Shown: piece after piece, positions 1 to 5,722 of the stretch
Numbering within the stretch: the first letter of the stretch is position 1
How the letters are laid out: every line of letters starts with the position of its first letter
From: Myxococcales bacterium
GTDB taxonomy: Bacteria > Myxococcota_C > UBA6777
NCBI GenBank assembly: GCA_027005175.1
Contig: JALTMC010000163.1
Coordinates: 1 to 7,028 of the forward strand
DNA length: 7,028 nucleotides
Reading direction: 5' to 3'
Notes under the pieces: generated by a model
The model's database searches: none
What the model saw: only the letters and a program-made list of their open reading frames with translations
What the model was told of the DNA's origin: nothing
Position numbers and translations under genes: made by a program

Positions 1-1
1 A

Positions 2-1000
2 GATTATACATCCAATGCGTTGGATGGCTACGACAAAGAAGATGTGGCAGGGCTATTAGAGGACCGTCTTGCGAAAGGAAAGGAGCGGCTGGAAGAAACA
101 CTGGAAGCTATCCGTGCTTTGTGTGAGCCAGTCGAACCTCCCAAGGACGATGCTGCGTACTATCGCTTCTTTTCATCAGAAGAACCTGGGAATGCTGAAC
201 AGCTCAAAGAGAACGAACCCAGGCGTGTCAAACTCTACAAGTACACATCAGCCCTTGTGAGGGCCTATGCGAGCATAGCCAATGAGATGGAAGAAGCCGG
301 ATACAGCCGACAGGAGGCGAAGGATATTGAGGAAGAAGTAAAGTTCTATGAGCACCTTCGCAGCCAGATCAAACTCCATAGTGGTGATGCCATCGACCTG
401 AAGCTCTACGAACCCATCATGCGACACCTGATTGACTCCTACATTCGTGCAGAAGAGAGCGAAGTTGTCTCAGCTTTTGAGGATATGTCCTTGGTGCAGC
501 TTATCGTTGAGCGTGGAGCTGACGCGATAGAGGCACTTCCTGGGAGTATCAAGAAGGACGAGAAGGCTGTAGCAGAAACCATTGAAAACAATGTACGCAA
601 GCTGATTATTGAGCAAACTCCGGTCAACCCGAAGTATTACGAGAATATGTCTGAGCTACTTGATGCCCTCATTGAGCAGAGAAGGCAAAAGGCCATCGCA
701 TACAAGGAGTACCTGGAAGAGATTGTTGAGTTGACCAAGCAGTCGAAGAATGGACCTGCTGGTAGCGAGTATCCTTCCACGTTGAATACTCCAGCCAAAC
801 GCGCCTTATTCGATAATCTTGGGCAGGATGAGTCCCTGGCTCTGGCGATTGATCGGGCTGTTCGTACCAGCCGACAGGATGACTGGCGCAATAATAAATT
901 CAAGCTCAAGAAAGTACGTTTTGCGATCAAGGAACTGCTTGAAGATGATGAACAGGTGGATGTCATTCTGGAGCTGGTAACCAACCAAAATGAATACTGA
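2..1000 (+). CDS. hsdR: Type I restriction enzyme R subunit (HsdR), C-terminal part, 5' end outside the window
   Basis: The frame is open from the window edge (it reads DYTSNALDGYDKED upstream of the first internal TTG codon at 20), so this is the last 332 residues of a longer protein. In type I restriction-modification complexes HsdR is the ATP-dependent translocase and endonuclease that works with HsdM and HsdS. The nuclease and helicase motifs lie upstream and are not visible here. What is visible resembles the helical C-terminal region of HsdR (DUF3387-like): a stretch reading AFEDMSLVQLIVERG, then NPKYYENMSELLDALIEQRR followed by AYKEYLEEIVELTKQ, a very typical HsdR tail that contacts the methylase core. 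The stop codon lies inside the next gene, an 11-base overlap that suggests one operon. The protein is highly charged and helical, as expected for this region. I am confident of the family and less so of the exact subfamily. Confidence 0.86.
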   Translation, partial: DYTSNALDGYDKEDVAGLLEDRLAKGKERLEETLEAIRALCEPVEPPKDDAAYYRFFSSEEPGNAEQLKENEPRRVKLYKYTSALVRAYASIANEMEEAGYSRQEAKDIEEEVKFYEHLRSQIKLHSGDAIDLKLYEPIMRHLIDSYIRAEESEVVSAFEDMSLVQLIVERGADAIEALPGSIKKDEKAVAETIENNVRKLIIEQTPVNPKYYENMSELLDALIEQRRQKAIAYKEYLEEIVELTKQSKNGPAGSEYPSTLNTPAKRALFDNLGQDESLALAIDRAVRTSRQDDWRNNKFKLKKVRFAIKELLEDDEQVDVILELVTNQNEY

Positions 1001-1718
1001 GACGAACATCATTACCGTCAGTGGAATTGAAGTTACAGTGGATCGGAAGGCCATCAAGAACCTGCATCTTGCTGTCTATCCACCGAACGGTCGAGTACGT
1101 GTTGCAGTCCCTCTGGCAGTCTCCGATGAAGCTGCACGTTTGGCGATTATCGACAAGCTCGGTTGGATCAAACGGCAGCGAACACAGTTTGAGGAACAAC
1201 CACGGCAATCTGAGCGAGAGATGGTCACAGGCGAGAGTCATTATGTGCAGGGACGGCGTTATCGACTGGATGTGATGGAGCACAATGCACCACCAGAAAT
1301 CCACGTACGTGGAAATAGTATCCTGGAACTTCGGGTGCGTCCAGGCACCAGTAGGGAGAAGCGTGAGTCGGTCTTATATGAGTGGTATCGTCAGCTTCTG
1401 AAAGCTGAGATTCCCCCTCTTATCGAGAAGTGGGAGCCGATTATGGATGTGGATGTGTTGGACTGGCGGGTGCGTAAGATGAAAACCAAGTGGGGATCAT
1501 GCCGTATCGAAACGGGTCGAATCTGGCTCAATCTGGAGTTGGCGAAGAAGCCACACTCCTGCCTTGAATATATCGTGGTACATGAAATGGTTCACCTGCT
1601 GGAACGGCGTCACAACGACCGATTCAAGGCATATATGGACCGCTTTATACCACAGTGGAGGCTGTATCGAGATGAATTGAACCAGGCTCATCTGGGACAT
1701 GAAAATTGGACATACTAA
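990..1718 (+). CDS. YgjP/DUF45-type zinc metallopeptidase (M48-like) linked to the type I R-M operon
   Basis: This 242-aa protein has the zinc-protease signature HEMVH (residues 198-202) followed by a third histidine at 208, giving HExxHxxxxxH. The KWGSCR motif (about 167-172) just before it is characteristic of the YgjP/DUF45 family. The N-terminal half is the usual beta-rich region of that family (IKNLHLAVYPPNGRVRVAVP). There is no signal peptide, so it should act in the cytoplasm. The ATG at 990 overlaps the end of hsdR by 11 bases. A GGAG lies about 16 bases upstream, which is far for a ribosome site, so translation is probably coupled to hsdR. Family members are often found beside type I R-M genes. 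From the context I infer a role in turnover or control of the R-M complex, but the substrate is unknown. The length is normal and all putative zinc ligands are present. Confidence 0.86.
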   Translation: MNTETNIITVSGIEVTVDRKAIKNLHLAVYPPNGRVRVAVPLAVSDEAARLAIIDKLGWIKRQRTQFEEQPRQSEREMVTGESHYVQGRRYRLDVMEHNAPPEIHVRGNSILELRVRPGTSREKRESVLYEWYRQLLKAEIPPLIEKWEPIMDVDVLDWRVRKMKTKWGSCRIETGRIWLNLELAKKPHSCLEYIVVHEMVHLLERRHNDRFKAYMDRFIPQWRLYRDELNQAHLGHENWTY

Positions 1719-1732
1719 AAATAGGGTAAGAG

Positions 1733-2347
1733 ATGAAGACAGAACAAGAATTGGAAAATGCCATTCAAAAATGGGAGTCAGTTGGCGTTGAGCTTTTGGA
1801 AAAGAATCCTGGCAAACAAGAAGTCTGGTCTCTTGGTAGTGGAACTCTACCTTATGTCCATAACGATGTAACCATTCTCAGCTTTGATGAACATTCTGGA
1901 TGGGGAGAAGTTGGACCTATTGTTGCCTGCTTTATCGATCCAATCGATGCTCTGTTGTATCTCTGCTATGTGTATGGCCCGATAAGCTACCAGTCCCTGG
2001 CAGAAGACATTGGTGTTGAAAGCCTTGAAGAATTACAAGAAGAAGTCGAAGAGGAAATTCTGTGTTGGATTGAGAATGGCGAAGTGGAGTTTTCGTCTTT
2101 CAGAAAACTGGTGGATTCATTCAATATCAGACACGACATCGCAGCTTACGGTAGTATCGAAGACTTTTGCCCTGATGTATATGATTTCATAGCCCCCGAA
2201 AATCTTCAGATAGAAATTTTTATGGATGAAGACGATGACGATGATGAGGATCTACTTGATCCAGAAAATCGTGTTCTCGTTGCAAACTTTTGTTCGTTCT
2301 ACGACAGTTACTCAGCTGGAGGATTTATACATTTTTACGCGCTGTAA
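1733..2347 (+). CDS. Unrecognised, extremely acidic protein (204 aa)
   Basis: I do not recognise the family. The ATG at 1733 follows the metallopeptidase stop by 14 bases and has an AGGG ribosome-site core at 1722-1725, so the gene probably belongs to the same operon. About 46 of 204 residues are Asp or Glu against about 8 Lys or Arg, a net charge near -38. One stretch reads DEDDDDDED (about 165-173, bases 2225-2251) and another is the Glu-rich helix around 110-130. The middle is hydrophobic (IVACFIDPIDALLYLCYVYGP, about 64-84) and the C-terminus is aromatic (FIHFYAL). There is no signal peptide. Strong negative charge beside restriction genes brings to mind DNA-mimic proteins of the Ocr/ArdA kind, but no homology to them is visible, so this is speculation. 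It could equally be an immunity- or chaperone-like protein. Confidence 0.72.
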   Translation: MKTEQELENAIQKWESVGVELLEKNPGKQEVWSLGSGTLPYVHNDVTILSFDEHSGWGEVGPIVACFIDPIDALLYLCYVYGPISYQSLAEDIGVESLEELQEEVEEEILCWIENGEVEFSSFRKLVDSFNIRHDIAAYGSIEDFCPDVYDFIAPENLQIEIFMDEDDDDDEDLLDPENRVLVANFCSFYDSYSAGGFIHFYAL

Positions 2348-2460
2348 AAAAATCACATGCTCTATTTTTTCCTATAGAGATGCTGTTCCCGCTCCAGGCA
2401 CAGGTTATATCCATTACAAAGAGCTTGGGTGATAATAGATTTCAACACAAAGTCGGCTCT

Positions 2461-3324
2461 TTATCCTCTCTCTCGGCTGGATAAATGGTCAAGGTCCAGT
2501 GGGTCACTCTCTACGTAATCTCTGGCTGTCATATCATCAAGGGTTGTCACAAGACCATCAACAACAAAACGTTCTGATTCTGGAAATAAACCAAGCCATC
2601 CTTCCAACCACTCATCCCAACCCTTTCCACCAAAGTCGAGCATGTCATTATCGCGGATAAACCAGAGAGATACTTCCACCTTGTCGGAACGCCAGGATGG
2701 AGCCGCACGAACACGGATCTCTCGCAACGCTCGTAGAGCCTCCCCTTCGTCGCTCTGTTTGTCGTGCTTCTTTTGCAATCGGGCCTGGAGCTTTCTGGAA
2801 AAATGAACAAAGTCGTCAGGGAACGCAAAACGTGCTCTCTTTCGTGCTAAATCCAGCGAAAGTCTCCGAGTTTGGTGAGCATCGTGACAACCAACGATAC
2901 GCTCCCACTTTGCAACAACAGACTTTTCCACGGTCATGGTTCGGTCAAGGTCTGCCACAAGACCTTTGTCTGCCACGCCAGGAATCGTTGCATACTGTGG
3001 GCGTCGTCCTCTTTCGATTTCTCTGACTGCATTCTCATCAACTTCAACAAGCGGCGTAACCTCTACAAAAGGTCGCACAGCACAGCTGCGAACGATGTCA
3101 CAGGTCTGCGTCAAAACGACAAGTCCATCCACTTCAACATCAACAAGATCTCCTATCTCTTCGGACTCTTCTTGTGCTTCGATGCTATCTAATGTGATAA
3201 GCCGCTCTGGATTGACTCGGAAGGTGAACCAATGCTCACCCAGGACACAATCTCCCTGCCGCCAATGCCGGAGAGCGTCATCGATTTCTGCAACTGCGCT
3301 CTCGTCTACATGCGATTCAGCCAC
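2461..3324 (-). CDS. Unrecognised protein with LTQTCD motif, third gene of the three-gene operon
   Basis: A 287-aa cytoplasmic protein of unknown function. It starts at GTG 3324, whose G is also the last base of the upstream stop (TAGTG). A GAGGA ribosome site at 3332-3336, seven bases away, supports this start. Visible marks are WRQGDC (21-26), VDGLVVLTQTCDIVRS (65-80), a region with VADLDRTMTVEK (123-134), then RFAFPDDFV (165-173), a lysine-rich segment QKKHDK (184-189), and a Trp/acid-rich C-terminal third. The paired cysteines in the QGDC and QTCD contexts look like conserved active-site or metal-binding positions, but I cannot name a fold. It is the last gene of the operon; a convergent gene ends about 110 bases beyond its stop. 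By context it is the partner of the TIGR04255 and HTH proteins. Confidence 0.78.
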   Translation of the reverse strand: MAESHVDESAVAEIDDALRHWRQGDCVLGEHWFTFRVNPERLITLDSIEAQEESEEIGDLVDVEVDGLVVLTQTCDIVRSCAVRPFVEVTPLVEVDENAVREIERGRRPQYATIPGVADKGLVADLDRTMTVEKSVVAKWERIVGCHDAHQTRRLSLDLARKRARFAFPDDFVHFSRKLQARLQKKHDKQSDEGEALRALREIRVRAAPSWRSDKVEVSLWFIRDNDMLDFGGKGWDEWLEGWLGLFPESERFVVDGLVTTLDDMTARDYVESDPLDLDHLSSRERG

Positions 3325-4088
3325 TACTTTTTCCTCATGACCTTGGGACGACGAGTTCTTTTCTTCTTCTGGGGCAGAGGCTCTTGAATTGCTTCGATGA
3401 GTTCCTCTGGCCTCAGTGGTTCCCGCATTACTTGACCCTCTGCTGATAGAGGCGTCTTTGCTTGTGATGTACGTTGGGTTCCAGCACCAGCGATAGAACG
3501 AACTTGTTCAAACTCTCCTTGTTGGAGAAGTTCCAACAGGCTAACACCATTCTCTTGCACTTCACCATTCTCTTGCACTTGAACAAGACACTCGCGATTG
3601 GCTCTCGCAGAGCCCCGGTCGATATGCCGAACGACTGCAAGAATGTTGTGTAGCTTTTCTTCATTAGGAGTATTGAGAGGTTTACCACTTGCCCAGAAGT
3701 GAACGCTACGACGGCTCACTTCAAAGAGCTGAGCCAACTGATCCCATGTGAGTCCAGAGAGTCGGCGTAGCTCAGAGACAGCCTGCCTGTTGGACTCATC
3801 AATCTGTGGATTTTGAACGTTCTCTACGCTTTGGGACTTGCTGTAAACCTGGTGGCTTGTATCAAACTCCGGCCAAGTCTTTGGCGATGCTTTACTCGTT
3901 CGTGCTCCTCCCAGTGCTCCTCCAATAACGGCCCCGCTGGAGGTGCCAGGCATCGACAACGCTCCTACAACAGTGATTATGTAGACAGCCTTGTGTGCCT
4001 GGGTAGAACTGTGTGGTGAACGCACAGGAGTATCTGGATTGGCAGATGTGGACGTGGGGAGAGCAGCATAATCCAAATATCGATTCAT
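3324..4088 (-). CDS. Xre-like helix-turn-helix protein with N-terminal hydrophobic segment, second gene of the operon
   Basis: A 254-aa protein. Its clearest part is an HTH domain at about 102-157, with LRRLSGLTWDQLAQLFEVSR followed by SVHFWASGKP, the layout of Xre/Cro-type DNA-binding domains. Before it lies a Ser/Thr/Pro-rich N-terminus and a hydrophobic, Gly-rich segment at 34-61 (AVYIITVVGALSM, then SGAVIGGALGG) that could be one membrane helix or a packing helix. After the HTH come a tandem QENGEV/QENGVS repeat (172-183), a Gln/Glu-rich linker and a strongly basic tail (KKKRTRRPKVMRKK, 241-254). The ATG at 4088 overlaps the upstream stop as ATGA and has a strong GGAGG ribosome site. The likely role, inferred, is DNA binding, either as autoregulator of the operon or as the sequence-recognition part of a complex. 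The HTH is clear; the rest of the function is not known. Confidence 0.8.
   Translation of the reverse strand: MNRYLDYAALPTSTSANPDTPVRSPHSSTQAHKAVYIITVVGALSMPGTSSGAVIGGALGGARTSKASPKTWPEFDTSHQVYSKSQSVENVQNPQIDESNRQAVSELRRLSGLTWDQLAQLFEVSRRSVHFWASGKPLNTPNEEKLHNILAVVRHIDRGSARANRECLVQVQENGEVQENGVSLLELLQQGEFEQVRSIAGAGTQRTSQAKTPLSAEGQVMREPLRPEELIEAIQEPLPQKKKRTRRPKVMRKK
3545..3580. repeat. Perfect 18-bp in-frame tandem duplication inside the HTH gene
   Basis: The 18-bp unit CACCATTCTCTTGCACTT occurs twice with no gap (3545-3562 and 3563-3580) and no mismatch. On the coding (-) strand each copy adds six codons, giving QENGEV then QENGVS. The perfect identity suggests a recent slippage event, and the reading frame is kept. 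Confidence 0.95.
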
Positions 4089-4900
4089 ACTTCACCTCCA
4101 TAGTGTCTCAAGAATTTCTTTGTGACTGTCCACCGGAAAAATGAATACAGTCTTTCTGCAAACTCTCCGGTCAGGTTGGAGAGAGCATCTGCATCAAAGG
4201 GTCGAGTTTTTTGGGAGTACATATCCAGATCCAAGATCCAGCTATCATCCTCAATGGGCTCAATCACTGCTGGGTCAACACTTCCACGCCGAGGTATCCT
4301 TCCCCAACGTGTCTTGATAATAGCTTCATGCTGTGGAACTTTGAGAGCTGTTTCAGACAAGGAGTGCAAGGCATGTTCGCTGAGAGGATGCCCCACAATA
4401 CCCAGAATTTCGGGACGTATAAACTCGGAGAGCTTGGAATAGTCATCCCCTGATACACGATCAACATACCTCAACCCAATGCGATCGATAATTTCTGGCC
4501 CAATGTGTTCCTTTAGTGCCTCTAAAACGACACAAAACCTACTCAACAAATCATTTCTGCTCTGGTACTTTGTTGTCTCAACTGCAACAAAGTCTGGAGC
4601 GAGAGAAATTCTCCAATGGCTCTCAACATCAAAGAAGCGCCATACCTGTTCTTCCTGTGTGGGGATTGCTCCTTCAGGTCCAAAGATTACTCCCTGGATA
4701 CGCTCTGGCCGCAAAACGGGGTAACTTTTTCTCAATGCTTCTTGAAAGGGCGCGATAAACTGTTGTTCTCCGATGGCAGCGATTAGGGGAAAACGAACCT
4801 GAGCAATGACACGCAACAGTGGCGCATTTTTCAGCGGAACTTCCGCTGGAACAGGATCTGTTAGGGGGTTGTAATCAGAGTTCACTGTGTTCGACTCCAT
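4085..4900 (-). CDS. TIGR04255-family protein, first gene of the three-gene operon
   Basis: From ATG 4900 the protein has 271 aa. It carries the N-terminal signature PLKNAPLLRVIAQVRF (about 22-37) and a central part with VWRFFDVESHWRISLAPDF, VAVETTKYQSRNDLLSRF and RIGLRYVDRV (140-149). Together these match TIGR04255, a sporadically distributed family of unknown function. No catalytic motif is visible. The start is uncertain: the frame stays open to a GTG at 4960 (291 aa) with a weak AAGG ahead of it, which would add a very hydrophobic leader (LFFLLVFFLL). I prefer 4900 because the family signature then lies near the N-terminus as usual, although 4900 has no good ribosome site. The stop overlaps the HTH gene start by four bases (ATGA). 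In other genomes I would expect this family next to similar small partner genes, but I cannot check that here. Confidence 0.82.
   Translation of the reverse strand: MESNTVNSDYNPLTDPVPAEVPLKNAPLLRVIAQVRFPLIAAIGEQQFIAPFQEALRKSYPVLRPERIQGVIFGPEGAIPTQEEQVWRFFDVESHWRISLAPDFVAVETTKYQSRNDLLSRFCVVLEALKEHIGPEIIDRIGLRYVDRVSGDDYSKLSEFIRPEILGIVGHPLSEHALHSLSETALKVPQHEAIIKTRWGRIPRRGSVDPAVIEPIEDDSWILDLDMYSQKTRPFDADALSNLTGEFAERLYSFFRWTVTKKFLRHYGGEV
4092..4099 (-). promoter_or_regulatory. Strong ribosome binding site fixing the HTH gene start
   Basis: On the - strand GGAGGTGA precedes ATG 4088, with six bases between the GGAGG core and the start codon. It lies inside the last codons of the TIGR04255 gene. 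It fixes the start and suggests that the HTH protein is well translated relative to the first gene, which lacks such a site. Confidence 0.8.
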
Positions 4901-5000
4901 CAAACAAAGGCGAATTAGGGGTTCTCCAAGTAAAAAGAACACCAAAAGGAAAAATAACACTCCAAACCTTGGATGTGAAGTAAAATGTGAAGTGCTACTT

Positions 5001-5009
5001 TGTTATACT
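5001..5009 (+). promoter_or_regulatory. Possible extended -10 promoter pointing away from the operon
   Basis: TGTTATACT on the + strand is an extended -10 (TGn followed by TATACT, five of six consensus positions). No -35 is obvious, which extended -10 promoters may lack. It would start a transcript near 5016 that runs to the terminator at 5293-5325. Confidence 0.3.
5002..5007 (-). promoter_or_regulatory. Possible -10 box of the three-gene operon
   Basis: TATAAC on the - strand agrees with the TATAAT consensus at five of six positions and lies between the inverted copies of the 9-bp word. No convincing -35 box stands 16-18 bases upstream, so an activator or a different sigma factor may be involved. 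Transcription from here would begin near 4995, giving a leader of about 35 or 95 bases depending on which start codon of the first gene is used. Confidence 0.35.
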
Positions 5010-5015
5010 TCACAT

Positions 5016-5292
5016 AAACGAGTCATTTCCAGAAATTATTCAATCTCTTCTAACAAAAAGTTCCCTGAATGAATTTGGGTTGTGGGTATTATGTGGGAAA
5101 GAGTAAACCAGAGCAGACCAGAATGGATGAAAGTAGACCACACTTGGGACCAGGGCTAAAGTTATGAGAAAAATAGAAACCTTTGAAGTCTCATGAGTTT
5201 TGCCAAGTAGACATTCTCAATCCTTTCTTCGGCACTAATTTCAATGTTCTCAGAGAGTTGCAAGCCGCTGAGTAACATTTAGGCAATACTAG
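5016..5292. other. Stretch without a recognisable gene
   Basis: No protein family is recognisable on either strand. The only small + strand frame with an ATG that I noted is at 5069-5167 (32 codons, starting MNLGCGYYVGKSKP); it has no ribosome site and runs through the 10-bp repeats, so I do not call it a gene. The stretch lies between a candidate + strand promoter and a strong terminator, so a short untranslated RNA is possible. I see no tRNA-like motif. Confidence 0.5.
5101..5140. repeat. 10-bp-phased direct repeats (GAGYARACCA-like)
   Basis: Consecutive decamers read GAGTAAACCA (5101-5110), GAGCAGACCA (5111-5120), an unrelated spacer of exactly ten bases, then AAGTAGACCA (5131-5140). The repeats fall on the same helical face. 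They may be protein-binding sites or a chance run; no protein is known to bind them. Confidence 0.5.
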
Positions 5293-5325
5293 AAAAAGCC
5301 CGGTCCATTAGGATTGGGCTTTTTT
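5293..5325. terminator. Strong bidirectional rho-independent terminator
   Basis: AAAAAGCCC (5293-5301) pairs with GGGCTTTTT (5316-5324). The inner GGTCC/GGATT extends the stem through two G-T pairs to a four-base loop (ATTA). The + strand exit has six T and the - strand exit five T, so both directions can terminate. On the - strand it would end transcription from the abiE locus, leaving a 3' tail of about 400 bases; on the + strand it would end anything started near 5016. Confidence 0.88.
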
Positions 5326-5722
5326 GTATTGAGCCAATGCGACAACGTTGTCTATACCTTGCGGTCGTTGTCCGAACTCCACCACACTTGCTACCTGTCC
5401 CTCCCGAAAACCTGCACTCCAACACTCCTACAGTAGCAGAGAGTTACAAGTTCTTCAGAAAAGACACAAATGGCTTGGCAAAACCAACCGAAGCGACAAA
5501 GGTCTGCGAATATTCGCTCAACAAGAGAGTGCAGCAGGCGCTTTTCACTTATCAGGAGAAAGTTTGGTTCACCAGGCACAGTAATCCCGTTAACCCTTCT
5601 TACTCTTCAACTCCAAAGCAAAAATATCAAGCAGCCCGTCGTTTGTAACGATGGTGCAGACCACCTACTATAGTATGTCACAGGTAAATGAATAAGACGA
5701 GAACCTGAGATTTGCGATACTT
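5326..5722. other. Stretch of about 400 bases without a recognisable gene
   Basis: Short open frames exist on both strands (for example + 5348-5584 and - 5391-5579), but none has a ribosome site, a recognisable motif or protein-like composition that I can support. The stretch lies between the end of the AbiEii remnant and the terminator. It may be gene debris left by the same rearrangements that damaged the toxin gene. It also contains a 12-bp palindrome at 5341-5352 and a 10-bp palindrome, TACTATAGTA, at 5666-5675. Confidence 0.5.
5341..5372. repeat. 12-bp perfect palindrome with an extra half-site
   Basis: GACAACGTTGTC (5341-5352) is a perfect palindrome. Its half CGTTGTC recurs at 5366-5372, exactly 20 bp further on, that is two helical turns. 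It resembles a dimeric repressor site, but no gene start can be tied to it. Confidence 0.45.

Larger units (their letters stand above)
4973..5015. repeat. Three perfect copies of a 9-bp word (ATGTGAAGT): candidate operator
   Basis: ATGTGAAGT occurs at 4973-4981 and 4985-4993 as direct copies with a 12-bp step, and as its reverse complement ACTTCACAT at 5007-5015. The second and third copies form an inverted repeat around 13 bases. The array overlaps -10-like boxes on both strands at the head of the three-gene operon. Such placement is typical of an autoregulatory operator, and the HTH protein of the operon is the natural candidate ligand (inferred). Confidence 0.75.

Noticed and set aside
2360-2379. 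CTCTAT / ATAGAG hairpin just after the acidic gene, as its terminator
   Set aside because: The stem is a weak 6 bp, A/T rich, and the T-run lies in the loop instead of after the stem.
2418-2462. Inverted repeat AAAGAGC / GCTCTTT between the convergent genes, as a terminator
   Set aside because: The stem is only 7 bp around a 31-base loop, and no T-run follows on either strand.
2697-3340. Long + strand frames (109, 106 and 134 codons) opposite the LTQTCD gene
   Set aside because: They are antisense shadows of a well-supported - strand gene with a good ribosome site and operon junctions; their Ser/Thr-rich composition is typical of antisense frames.
3545-3580. The start of a CRISPR array
   Set aside because: There are only two copies with no spacer, lying in frame inside a coding sequence.
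5069-5167. A 32-codon + strand frame starting at ATG 5069
   Set aside because: There is no ribosome site, and the frame is partly made of the 10-bp repeats.
5016-5325. A tRNA or other known structural RNA ahead of the terminator
   Set aside because: No T-arm motif, acceptor-stem pairing or other familiar RNA signature could be seen by eye.
5337-5648. Open frames of 103 and 78 codons on the + strand beyond the terminator
   Set aside because: They have no ribosome site and no recognisable motif, and the overlapping frames on both strands are equally open; I cannot support a gene.
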